A stretch of DNA of 64,000 bases from Osmia lignaria lignaria. Taxonomy: Eukaryota; Arthropoda; Insecta; Hymenoptera; Megachilidae. The stretch is from positions 7,316,001-7,380,000 of the forward strand of contig NC_135034.1 in the NCBI RefSeq assembly GCF_051020975.1. The letters are read 5' to 3'. The notes beneath the pieces were generated by a model. The model had not been told where the DNA came from. It worked only from the letters and a program-made list of their open reading frames with translations, and ran no database searches. This document shows, piece after piece, positions 9,592 to 19,905 of this stretch (positions are counted from its first letter, which is position 1; each line of letters begins with the position of its first letter). Made by a program: the position numbers and the translations under genes.

Positions 9592-11270
9592 GTAAGAGAA
9601 AAAGAAAAACTTATAAACATAACGAATGAGACAAAATTTGTAGTGCGAGAAACCGAAAATATCTAATCGGGTAGCAATTGTTCGGGTTCGGTCGGGTGGA
9701 ACAAAAATGTTCGAGTCGGTAGATAAATTATTAAAAAAGATTGCATTTAACGAAAATCCTTATTCGTGAAATAATAGAAAAGGACGGGGAGATCGTGAAG
9801 TCTGGAGAAAATCTAACGATTAAATAGTTGACCAACGTAATTAAGATTCATTGCACGATTCGCGCAATTAAAAGATAAAGGGTTGAGATTAGCTTGAAAC
9901 GCAGCGACGTAGGAGAAAGAAGATAAGAAAGACGTTCCTTAGCGAACCCGATTCGCGTTGAAACAAGACAATAGAAAAGCAACGAAACAGTAAGCGTATT
10001 CGAATTATTTTTTCCTTGCTTGATACTTAACGATGATGAAATTTTGAAAGGGTAAAGAGAGGTTCATGAAAATACCAGCCGAGTAGTTTCAGATGGAATG
10101 GAAAGTAAAAATTCAAGAAAAAGAATGCGATTAAAGTTTTCGTTCAGTAGTTGTAAAAGTAACGTTCAAGCATAAAAATATTTAAGGAGCAAACATTTAG
10201 AGAAGAGAATGATAACAGAAGTTCAAATAGAAGGAAGAGTAAAAATGAATTAGAAGGAGAAACGAATGGATAATAAGTTTTTGCTTTGGATAGTTAAACC
10301 TCCTGTTACGAAATTGAATTTTAAAAAATGTTGAAGAGAATTTTAGAACTTTACAATTTTGAAATTCTGAAATTTTTATATTTTGAAACGAAGAAAATTA
10401 TACGGTACTAATGACATACGAAAAGAATTTTTTTCATTCCCTCCCATCGGACAATTATGCTTACGCAACTGTCTTTGAGTATAAAAAAGAAATTAGAAAA
10501 GTGTTTTAATTAAAGAGAAAAAAATTCACAAAGGCTTGAATTTTATGCAAAATTCTTTCATTTAAAGTTTCTTTGATTTGATAAAGAATGAAAAGTAATT
10601 AAAAAAGTATTTCAATAACGGAAGCTCGAGTTTGTATTCCCTCGAATTCTCTGCAAAATTCATTCCACCTTAAATTTCTCTAATTTCATAAAAATACGAA
10701 ATGTAACATAGAAAAATATATCAATTAAAGCAAGAAAATTGAAAGGAAGCTGGAGATCGAATTCCATATAAAATTTATGTATAGAAAAAAGTTATCAAAA
10801 AATTTAATCAACATCTGTAACAACGAAAAATTCTAATATGTATAAATAATAACTCTACCTAGATATAAAAGAAAAATGAAATAATCAATTCGAGTCGCCG
10901 GTGTCGTGAATAGTAACGACCGTCCCGTGATCACAAAAACCACGACAGAACGAAAGAAGTATTACGAGTTACGCGAATTTCAATCGAATATTCAGCAGGT
11001 AAAGAAGTAGTAAGAATCCAGGGTCCAATCGTTCGTGGAAAAGAAAATCATCGAGGATTTCTCGGCGAAGAAATAAAGCTGACGGGAGAGAGGTCACGTC
11101 GAGGGAAAGGCAAAGAAAAGAAGGGTGTCGAGATCGACAATTTTTGGATTAACATTCTGTTCGTTATTCTGGTCGAGAGACGACAAAAGGAGGAAAGAAA
11201 AAAAAGAAGAGAAAAAAAACAAGAACACGATGGGGCAAGGAAGAAAAAATACGGTATAAAAGTTTGAGAA
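9592..11270. other. Purine-rich, A-rich stretch without genes
   Basis: The plus strand is strongly skewed to A and G for about 1.7 kb, with runs such as AAGAAGGAAGAGTAAAAATG-like text throughout and GGAAAGAAAAAAAAGAAGAG near 11200. It contains no repeat copy except a hAT-like fragment at 9658-9728. The skew starts immediately after the possible donor at 9592. An intronic or transcribed strand bias is possible; a decayed purine-rich satellite is another option. Confidence 0.4.
9658..9728 (+). repeat. hAT-like GGGTTCGGG-type repeat fragment
   Basis: TAATCGGGTAGCAATTGTTC then GGGTTCGGTCGGGTGGAAC and GTTCGAGTCGG repeat the word set of the elements at 17763 and 59868. The ends are lost. Confidence 0.45.
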
Positions 11271-11596
11271 GCGGTTAGGTCGTGCGACCAAGTTCGAAGG
11301 GGGTAGTTAATTTAATTCACCTCCCCCTCGAGAACTACGAAATCCGTTGTTGCCTTTTTGAACCGTGGGAACTGTTGCTAGAAATCCCGAGGAAAAGCAA
11401 TGAAATCTGTACGATAAAACTTTCGATCAACTTCCAATTGTATCGATTCGAAGAAACTTATGAAAAATAATTATACTCGAACGTGAGTTGAACTCTGACC
11501 GGGTCAGAGTTCATCCAACGAGTGTTTAAATAATTTTCAGCTTGATGGAAGAAAAATACTGGGCGCTAAAATCGAGGCGAAGGAAAACCGTAAAAG

Positions 11597-11620
11597 TCTC
11601 TCTCCATGGTCCGCCATCAA
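11597..11620 (-). mobile_element. piggyBac-type MITE, family 1 (core remnant)
   Basis: The minus strand reads TTGATGGCGGACCATGGAGA followed by GAGAC, the conserved core of family 1. The AT-rich body and both ends cannot be recognised, so only about 25 bp is clear. Confidence 0.55.
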
Positions 11621-13489
11621 GTTTACTCTAAAGACTTCGGATTAATCCTTTAACACCCAAAGGCGTTTTTCACTCGATCAGCTAAAAAATTGATGCATTT
11701 TACTTTATTTTTACAAGAAATTCTTGATCGAAGAAGCAGCGAAAAAATGAAATGAGGAAAAAAGAAAAAAAAAATATATAAAAAGGAACGACAAGATCGG
11801 TTGAAGGATGAACGGCAGCTCGTTTAGTACACCAGTCACGTAGTCGCCTTGGGGATATTTATTATCCCGTTTAAAAATTTGCATCGAAAAATCCGGGTGA
11901 CTTATTGCGACGAGGTTGCTAGTTTCACGGGAAATTTTCGGACGAACTTTATTCTCTTCCGATGCAACCGTGGCCAACCACCGCCATCATCGGTACTCGT
12001 GCATTCCCGTTTTCTATTCAATTCTCGATTGAAAATACGATAAATCCACGATGAACCGAGCGACCGTAAAATTATAGTTACGAGCACGATGGAAATATAG
12101 AAATTCTGTCCACGATTCGACGACTCATCGTTCGCGTACTTGTTTCCCGTTGATTTTTCTCCTTCCTTAATGCCATTGAACAAAGTAAATACATATCGAA
12201 TGTTAGCAGATTGTTAGCTCTTCTAACGAAACCTATGAAAGTAATAAATAATAAATTTTATTAGAAAATTTAAAATGCAAGCGCAAGCATCAGGATCACG
12301 TTCTGTCTACATTGAGTAAGGGGTTTAAAACGGTTAATGCGTTTAGCTCACCTAATAATATTATTAATAATATCCTTTTCTATATGCAGTAAGCTTTTGT
12401 TGGGAAAGAGTAGCGTGGAAATTATTCTGTACCATTCACTGTGAAAAATGAGCGTTGGTTATGCGAACGTGGGCTTGGATCTTCACCATTCTTATTTAAT
12501 TAAATTTCAAAATCGAATCTAATGAATTTAGTGACAAATAAATAATAGATAATGGCAAATACCTCTAAGGTGTCCAAGGCACTTGCATGTTCTGCCTAAT
12601 GATAAAACCGACCCTGAGTAAAACCTATATTAAAAAGAAGATAAGATTCCTCCAGGTGGTTTGCTAAAGAAGAAATAGCTTTCGTTTCCAATTCCTTGAC
12701 CATCTGTACCGAGTATTTCTTATGCTGTAGGTATTGCTATCAGCGAGTTTCTATTCTCGAAAGACAGCAATTTCGCCAAGCCAGCACACGACGAGAAGAT
12801 GGAAAATAGTCATGACACACGGATCCTCTCTCGTTCTTGTTCCTTCTCTTTCATCCCTGTCCTCGAGCAGAACAACTGAAAGACATTTCTTTTCTTCGTT
12901 TGTCTTTCTTTCTTTCTTTTTTTTGTTCCCCTTTCATTCAGTACTTTTTCTCAATTCTTATTCTTTCTTCAGCAAGTCCCCTAATCCTCTGGTACAGAGG
13001 TAGTCCCGATGAAAGGCACTTGTAGCGTTCCCATTTCGCTCTGTTCTTCTCCTTTTATTGTCTTTCGCGATACTCTTAGACGGAATCGAATGAATCTGCC
13101 TTTATTATACTTTGCTTTTCGCCCCGTTCTTCAACCGCCTGCTCGGTATCATAATTAATTAAAGCATTTTCTTTTTTCCATCCCTTGGTCTTCCAGCTTC
13201 CGAATGAACGACGCGGCTACCGTTTAATTACGAGGAATTTATTCGCGACCAACAGCTTTTAATATCTGCCGGTTCGCTTTTACCTCCTCCCGTTTTCCCT
13301 CGCGTTTGACTCGCGTTCTTTCTTTTTACTCGTTACGAGAGTTCGTACCTGCTTGAATAATCATTTCCACGCCCCCGAGCGAACCGGAAGTCTCATCCGT
13401 TTGAAGCAACTCCCCCGCGTTCTATCTTTTCCCTGATCCTTCGACGATTCATTTTTTAGCTTCATTTCACTCGACGTTTGTTTTTATAA
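11621..13489. other. Non-coding stretch; pyrimidine-rich at 12800-13480
   Basis: 11650-12640 is AT-rich filler. From about 12800 the plus strand is markedly C/T-rich with several acceptor-like AG sites: TTTCATTCAG near 12940, TTTCTTCAG near 12972 and CTTGGTCTTCCAG at 13199. After the last one a 21-codon frame (LPNERRGYRLITRNLFATNSF) runs to TAA. No donor or polyadenylation signal convincingly completes an exon. Overlapping frames at 12734-13025 are products of the T/C-rich tract. Confidence 0.3.
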
Positions 13490-13775
13490 TACAGGGTAAT
13501 AAAGCGTGTAGCGTCTTAATGCAATCGTCGCGTCAGGACGGGACAGAAAACATTTCTTATTATCATAAGTATATACGGATATATTTTTCGCAATGTGTGT
13601 TGGGAAAGTGTAGATATGAAAAATCTAAAATTTCGTCCGCATTGTTCGAGTTGGGTTTCTGCGTATCTAAAAGCCGCAAACGCAAACGCTATTTCGTTAT
13701 TCTTGATTTTCGTCTTATTTTGATCCCTAGAATCACCCCTTAAAATTTTGCCCACCTCTTGTCGAACACCCTGTA
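13490..13775. mobile_element. Element with TACAGGGT...ACCCTGTA ends
   Basis: Left end TACAGGGTAATAAAGCGTG; right end, read inward on the minus strand, TACAGGGTGTTCGACAAGAG. The terminal repeat is perfect for 8 bp. The 286-bp body is open on both strands for 74-79 codons but encodes nothing recognised. TACAGGGTGT termini are repeated at 25187, 57416 and 58449, supporting a transposable family. Superfamily unassigned; no clear target duplication. Confidence 0.55.
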
Positions 13776-13782
13776 TACTTTT

Positions 13783-13845
13783 GAGAATCTGACTTGATTC
13801 GAATTATGCAAAGCCGACCCGAGCCGAACACTTTATACTCGGTAA
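13783..13845. repeat. hAT-like CCCGAGCCGAAC repeat fragment
   Basis: Directly to the right of the previous element lies GAATCTGACTTGATTCGAAT, then GCCGACCCGAGCCGAACAC and ATACTCGG, a cluster of the CGACCCGA / CCGAAC words seen in the 17763 element in inverted order. No ends are visible. Confidence 0.35.
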
Positions 13846-13849
13846 TGTT

Positions 13850-15320
13850 TTAAATGAAATTGGCGCTTGTTAGCGACCAGCCATACACTCAATCTTCCAT
13901 GGACGCGATTACCGAGAACAACGTTGATTCACGTGGACGAGTTTTTCTCATCACGTTAAACACCGTAGCTCGCATTGTAACGCGTTATTATCGCCGCGAG
14001 CCAGCTGGAAAACTCGCGTTGAAGCGGAGGAACACTAGTTGAAATAACTTTCGACGACACGTCCTATTGTTCCATGGGCGGAACTTAACGGAGTCGAAAC
14101 GGAAAGCCTCGCGGCTAGGAAGAGTCAAAGAAACACGGACGATGATTAAGAGAACACAAAAGGGACGCCCAAACGGTTCACTGCCCACCCATGGTTACCT
14201 TTAGGGGTTCTAGGTTGCTGATTGTCTCGTCAGTGTGTCTTGTTTCATTCGTGTATTTTCCTGGATATGAATTTTATTGAAACCTCAAAAAAATGTGGAA
14301 TATTCAAGGGTTCAGGAAAGGTATATTCTTGGCTGGGTGCAAAAGTTCTGTCGTTTTCTGTAGCTTTGCACAAACCATGTGGAGTTGAATTAACCCCCAG
14401 TTTATATATTTTTAAAAATTGTCAAATTATTGTTTGCGTTTTAAAATAAATTGTCTATATTTAAAAGACAAATCTATTGTTATCTAAAACTGATAGAACT
14501 TTTCACAAGCAATAGGGGTGTTCCACGAGGGCGACGCCTCAGGACGGTCAAATGAAATAGTTAAAAATGGAATATCTTGCAAGAGGTCTTTATCGGTTAG
14601 CTCGAAACTCCGTGAAAGAAGATCGATCACCTGGAAATAATAGGGTGGTTGTTTGCCCGCATCCATTGTTTATGGCCCTCCCTTTCCCTCGGTTTCGTTT
14701 CGAGGGACCATTGGGTTGTTCGTTTTCAAGAATTCCACGCTCGAATCATCGACCGTTCGTTGCTTCGGTTCTTCTTCCATCGAGAAAGTAATTCCAGCCG
14801 AGCGACGTTTTACGGAATTGCTGATCGAGTTTGTTAGCGGTAATTGGAGCCTTTAAGTCGTTCGACAAATAATGAGCGCCCTCTAATTGTATCGAGCTTT
14901 CTATCAGAGAAGAAGATTCTACCCGGAAATCAACGACCCTTAGCTGTCAGTCCGTTTCGAGACGTCGAGGATTTAATTCGAGATCGTTTTAACGAACGTA
15001 CGAACAATTTGGAGTGATCCACAGTGCATTAAGCTTCGAGTATTGGAAACGAGAACGTATGAAGAGTTAATTTCAGCGAAGACGAACGAATTTGATAGCT
15101 TGAATTGACTGTAGAGTTGATTATATGAGTGATTAATTCAATTATATCGGAGATTAACACTTTAATTACGTGGATGACATTTTATTTTCTATAATAATTC
15201 ATCACCTTCGGGTGTCTTTTTCGTTTTGTTATTAAACGTGAAAAATATTTGTGACACAATTTTAATAGTTTCAAAAAAGGAACAACGTAGAACAATTTTT
15301 TTATTTAAACGAAATATTAA
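13850..15320. other. Non-coding stretch, several short overlapping frames
   Basis: CpG-rich patches at 13890-14190 and 14560-14960 carry opposed short frames of 60-75 codons with no recognised motif. TAGGGGTGTTCCACGAGGGC at about 14514 resembles a hAT-type terminus (TAGGGGTGT) without a partner. A small hairpin with a TTCG loop (CACCTTCGGGTG, about 15204-15215) is present. No gene is supported. Confidence 0.3.
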
Positions 15321-15326
15321 ATGTCA

Positions 15327-15470
15327 TAAAATTCAAATAAAATAATATTTTAAACAGGAAGTGAAATTTCATTAAATAAAGTAATTTTATTTTAACAATT
15401 TGGTGTGTAAAATAAAATATTTTATTTGCTGAAATTTGTATTTAAAATATTATTTTGAATTTTGTAGCAG
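15327..15470. mobile_element. AT-rich foldback (inverted repeat) element
   Basis: The left arm AAAATTCAAATAAAATAATA followed by TTTTAAA and GAAATTTCATTAAATAAAGT is matched, inverted, by TTTAAAATATTATTTTGAAT at the right, with CTGAAATTTG and ATAAAATATTTTATTT further in. The arms are about 60 bp around a short centre near AACAATTTGGTG. This is a MITE-like foldback; AT richness makes coincidental pairing a partial concern. Confidence 0.5.
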
Positions 15471-15474
15471 TTAG

Positions 15475-16258
15475 TGTTTTAAATATTTTTTTCTCTAAAT
15501 TTCACCCAGCTCTGGATTTCAACAGCTTCAATGTGTTAATTGCAATTCAAGCGTTAATTGGAAGGCTAATTCATTCAACGAGTTGATTGCGAAGAATTTT
15601 CTGAAATTGAAACTTTTGTCCACTTGTTCTTCTTCGAATTAAATACAAAATATTGTTAATTACATTTTCATCGCTGATCTCATAGGTATCTTAATAATTC
15701 CGATCGTAATAAGAATCGCAAACGAACGATATACATGAGAGATGATGCGAGGGTGCATTACACTCTCAAGGGAAATCAGTGAGGCACCCAGAATCGCGAA
15801 TACTTTTTAACTTTCCATTTTTTTTTCTTTTCACTCTTTCTGTTAGAAAACTTTTTATTCCACTCGGAGAAACGAGAAGAAGAAGAAGCATGTAAAATTC
15901 TCGGTGCCTTTCCATCCGGAGTATTTCTCTTTTGTCTTGCGTTATCCCCCTTACGCTGCCGCTTTTCTTCCTTTATGAGCATGGAAAATGAAAAAGTAAA
16001 GGATTATTTCCGGGAACTCGTGGCAATCTCCCTGGCGCACCATTTGTTCGCCTATTATTTCGTTGCGCTCGTAAATCCACCGGTTCGGATAAAAGTCGAT
16101 TGGCTTTGTGAATTTTGCACGAGTTTCCCGGTTACCAATGAATCTACCAGGCTAGAAGATGAAAATTTCAAAGCAATCATGTCTCTTGCTTTCAGAGAAA
16201 GGAAGAAAATTTTATTCAATTTTATTTGAAATAAATTTCAATAATTTTCATTTTTGAA
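15475..16258. other. Non-coding stretch, nothing recognised
   Basis: AT-rich with an opposed pair of short frames (minus 15776-15982; plus 15975-16229). The plus frame (84 codons) reads like mixed protein sequence (MENEKVKDYFRELVAISLAH) but ends in AT-rich low-complexity DNA, lacks splice or polyadenylation signals, and matches no family I know. Confidence 0.25.
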
Positions 16259-16260
16259 CC

Positions 16261-16338
16261 TATTTTATCAACCAAGGAGATCCTCGAAGGTTTTACACCG
16301 GGGCTATGAAATTTTAATCCACTCCTGGATGACTCCCA
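16261..16338 (+). mobile_element. hAT-like MITE end (same family as 4836-5093)
   Basis: TTATCAACCAAGGAGATCCT ... CTATGAAATTTTAATCCACT then CCTGGAT aligns with 5028-5085 (TTATCAACCAAGAGGGATTC ... TAGAAATTTTAATCCGATCC TGGAT). It is the right half of the element; the left half is not visible. Confidence 0.5.
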
Positions 16339-16982
16339 CGTTAGGTATCCTGATGTCTTGGTAATTAATTCAATTGGAAATATTAATCTATTTATCCTTG
16401 CTATATTTTTCAATTTAATTTTTCTGCATTCATACCGCCTTTCTATACAGATATATTGCAAGTTATGTTAATGTATATTCACTAAAAAATTATGAATTTA
16501 TATAAGTAAATCGAAGTCAGAATTGCGAAGGATGAAAAGCTCTCTCGAGAGAACACGCGTTCCTCGAAGTTGCTTCTCGGGAATCAGCTTTCTCATTAAA
16601 GAAGATTAAACCGAATATTTTTCAGGATGTTTCAAAGAGTTCGGTCAAAGAGGTCCAAAGTTCTTTATTCGTACTGTCCACTTTGGAAAAATTCTCGAGA
16701 CTGACTCGCTGAAAGAAACGGAACCAAGGGGAACTTTCTTATTTCGTAAAGTGGTTAAGCAATTTGCGATTGAACCATCCTTCAAGTTCTGCTTTGAAAT
16801 CGCGCCCGTTTTTCTCATAATTAAACTGCCGCCCTAAGGAAGAATCTTCGATCGAGTCAAACCGGGTGTTAAAGTTTGATCGAAGTCTTAATTAATAGAA
16901 AAATTTGTATTTCTTCCGGTTAAGTAAAAAAAAGTTTTCATCTTTTGTATAGAACTTTGAGTTGAGAATAAATTAAATTTAA

Positions 16983-17229
16983 CCCTTTCGATGTTTATGT
17001 CGAGTATGCTTGTGATTAGTGTTAGGGGAATTTAGATACTTTCAAGTATTGATAGTTCCTAGTTACATTTTGAGTAATTATTTAGTTACTAACTAGTTAT
17101 TTATACTCACCATGAAAAATGTTCGTAAAACTAAAAATATTCGTAATTTTCACACATTTTAGAATTAGTTAAAAAATAATTCACTTTTAAGATAAAAGAA
17201 AACACCTAAGTAGCTTTCTTGTTAAAGGG
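16983..17229. mobile_element. piggyBac-type MITE, CCCTTTCGATG family
   Basis: TTAA (16979-16982) precedes CCCTTTCGATGTTTATGTCG. The right end is GTTAAAGGG followed by TTGA (17230-17233), a one-base variant of the TTAA target. The ends CCCTTTCGA / CCCTTTAAC are inverted copies. The 247-bp body is AT-rich, with no open frame of interest. Confidence 0.55.
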
Positions 17230-17702
17230 TTGAATCGAGGGTGGGGAATCGTTTTTAAGAATATTATTTCACGGGATTGTCTTACTAAAGGGTGCAAATA
17301 TTCCGTGGCCGGATTCACCGTAAAACAATCCACAATTCTTTTTTTTCTGGTACCTTTAACGGTGCATTGTTTCTCTCTCGGCCCTCGGAAGAAAGGTCAC
17401 CGTATCACAAAGGGTTGCAAAATGTCCAGAAGCCGACGAGGGTATCTTTCAACCCTTAGATAGAGAGGGATCCTCGTGGTGAAGCGTGCTCGAGCAATCT
17501 CACAATGGCGATTAAGTAGGCGCGCACTCAGACATCCCTCTGCCTTTATGGAAAAATCTACCCTGCACCCTATTTTCTTGGTCCTCCGATTCAACGTTTA
17601 CTTCTTCTCTGTGAACCTTTTGTGATTCGCGGGAACGTGAAACCATACTCGGTATTTTCAACTCGAAACTTCGAAATGAACAAACAAAACAATCAATGTT
17701 AA

Positions 17703-17756
17703 CCCTTCTTTCAGACTTACCAAAAAAATTATTTCAATCTTATAGAGGTCAGAGGG
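17703..17756. mobile_element. Minimal 54-bp piggyBac-type MITE with perfect TTAA duplication
   Basis: TTAA (17699-17702), CCCTTCTTTCAGACTTACC at the left, AGAGGTCAGAGGG at the right, TTAA (17757-17760). The right end read inward is CCCTCTGACCTC, which pairs with CCCTTCTTTCAGAC after a small gap. It is extremely short for a mobile element, presumably an internal-deletion product. A chance TTAACCC...GGGTTAA palindrome is the alternative. Confidence 0.4.
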
Positions 17757-17762
17757 TTAAAC

Positions 17763-17962
17763 TGGGGGTGTTCGAGTATCTGAAAATTCGGATCGGCAAT
17801 TTTTTATTGGGTTCGAGCAGGGTTTTGAAAATTTATCCCGCACATAAATTTGTTCGGGTACCCGTAATTTTGGGAATTTCATTATTATCCAACCGGTCCC
17901 GATCATTACTCGACTTGACTCGACCCGATCCGATCCGTGATTCGGGCATCCGGAAACCTCTA
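17763..17962 (+). mobile_element. hAT-like element with TGGGGGTGTTCG / TAGAGGTTTCCG ends
   Basis: Left end TGGGGGTGTTCGAGTATCTG; right end read inward TAGAGGTTTCCGGATGCCCG; both lead to AATTCGGATCGG / AATCACGGATCGG. The ends are TAGGGGTGTTCGG-like, a common hAT form. Flanking octamers GGTTAAAC and CATTAAAG share TTAAA and may be a decayed 8-bp duplication. The body, with many CGGGT/ACCCG words, recurs at 59868-59970. 200 bp, non-coding. Confidence 0.6.
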
Positions 17963-17964
17963 CA

Positions 17965-19399
17965 TTAAAGAACACAATTGAAATTGAAAAGTTTAGCGTT
18001 TCAGTAAACAAGAAGGAGTTGTTGAAGTTTCAAAGTTAACTTATCTCTCAGCTACTTAAGGCTCGAAACTCGTTACTTCGGATCAACGATGAACGGTTTC
18101 TTGCGGGGAGAAATGGGTCGAGGGTGAACAGAAACGTTAATAGAATCCGGAGCATTTTGCCCGTTAAGCGGAATTACGATAATCCGATTCGCTGATCCCA
18201 TCCCGAAATTGATTAAGGTCAATACTAGCTCGGAACTGGTAGTTTCAAATTTCCAGACGGACCCCTGTTGACCTACATGAAACTACAATGAAGCGTATCG
18301 AGCAGCCCCCACCGAGCATGCTGATACCATCTCATGAAATTACAGGGAAATTACACGGCCTGGCACATTGAAACTACCTTGAAACTCCATTGAACTTGCG
18401 AAACACGCGTGGGAGGCGACGTACATTTTCGAAAGTTCGCACGTTTCTTTCACGTTACCGAGAGTTTTCGTCCTCGAGTGCAATCTAAACGAGCAATTTC
18501 GTCATTAATTTTATCATCGTCACAAGTACTTTTATTTTTTCACTATTCTTTTTAACTTATATCCAAGGATAAAATATTAACACATTAATTGTCACTGATT
18601 TGACTGTAAACTGATATTTATGTATTTTTTATTCAAAGGGAATCTTATATTAACACTTTTCAGAATGAAATAATTTTTTAAAAATCGAATCAAATCTCTT
18701 GAATTGTTTTGGAAAAATAGAACAATTTATTAGAGAACGTGTTTTCGTTAGTTTAAAAAATTGTAACAGTTATACAGGGGTGTCGAAATTTTGTTGCTTA
18801 GTAGAAACAAAGAAAGGAATTCATGAATCTTATAAATTGAACGATCTATATGCAAAAAGATTTCCGCCGATAAAAGAGTGATCCTCCCGAGGAAAAGTGT
18901 TGTTCGGTGAACATTTTTCAAAAAGTAGATATTTCATCTACACGATACTTCACCTCTGTACCATAGCCACACCGAGAGGCGGGTAAAATATTTCTATTGG
19001 AAGTCTCATATTTTCCTTGCGAGCGGGCAGAAGCATGTGCTCGATGCAACATGAACTTTTATTGCTTCCATCAAGAGAAGAATTGCGACTTCTACGGTGA
19101 TCCAGCCCGCGGTATACTCGTCGGCGAACTGAATTTTTTCGATCTTACCCCATGCTTCCGATACTCTCTTTCTTCGTTCCACTCCGTTCACTCTGAAAAG
19201 GTCGGATAAATAGTTTCAATTGAAACTTCTCTGATACCGAGCAACCAGGCATGATCTGGTCACCGAACATACGATTTCTACCTTTCGTATTGTCAGCCAA
19301 TAGAACACCACATAAATATTATTTTTCCTTGAAAAATCAATTCTTCTAGTGACACGAACATCAATTCGGCAAGTCTTTAGCATCGAATGGAAATTTCAA
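17965..19399. other. Non-coding stretch, nothing recognised
   Basis: CpG-rich at 18050-18480, then AT-rich. ATACAGGGGTGTCGAAATTT at 18772 resembles a transposon terminus (CAGGGGTGTCG) without a partner. Opposed short frames at 18997-19209 are uninformative. TTAACACATTAATTGTCACT at 18578 and TTAACACTTTTCAG at 18651 look like decayed TTAA-flanked ends. Confidence 0.3.
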
Positions 19400-19401
19400 T
19401 A

Positions 19402-19890
19402 CAGCAGACTTTCGTTATATTGCCACGAGGGCGAATCCACGTGGTTTTTGAAGAATACTAATGCAGCTTTCCATTGTCATAGTTTACGAAGGTTATATAT
19501 TCTCTTTCCCCTCTAAATAAGAGCTTGGAAACTTGACAAATTTTCTGCTCCTACAGCCCCCTTCGTGGCAATATAACGAGTGTCTACTATCCGTGGCTTC
19601 TATCTCCTCCTTTCCCTTCCAAATAAGAGCTTGGAAAATTTTTCACTCCTACAGCCTAATTCGTGGCAATATAACGAGTGTCTACTAGATGTGGTTTCTA
19701 TTTCCTCCTTTTCCCTCTAAATAAGAGCTTGGAAAATTTTGCACTCCTACAGCCCAATTTGTGGCGATATAACAAGAATCTATTATACACGATTTCCATT
19801 TTTCTTTATCCTTTCAAAAAGGGGCTTTGAAGCTTGACAAATTTTCCGCCCCCACAGCTCCCACCGCGGCAATATAACGAAAGTCTACCG
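19402..19890. mobile_element. TA-flanked Tc1/mariner-type MITE containing a tandem array
   Basis: Left end CAGCAGACTTTCGTTATATT then GCCACGA; right end read inward CGGTAGACTTTCGTTATATT then GCCGCGG. The inverted repeats match at 23 of 27 positions, and TA lies immediately outside both (19400-19401 and 19891-19892), the target of IS630/Tc1/mariner elements. There is no transposase frame, so it would need a trans-acting enzyme. The interior is mostly a tandem array of the right-hand terminal region (separate entry). Confidence 0.65.
19515..19890 (+). repeat. Tandem array, about 100-bp unit, 3.8 copies
   Basis: Units begin near 19515, 19621, 19719 and 19816 (106, 98, 97 and 75 bp). Each contains AAATAAGAGCTTGGAAA (AAAAAGGGGCTTTGAAG in the last), a CTCCTACAGCCC-like block, then GGCAATATAACGA (19567, 19665, 19763, 19868) and GTCTAC or close variants. 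The first and last units keep an extra CTTGACAAATTTTC block that the middle two lack. Every unit therefore ends with a copy of the element's own terminal repeat. Confidence 0.85.
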
Positions 19891-19905
19891 TACATGGCTT
19901 CTGTG

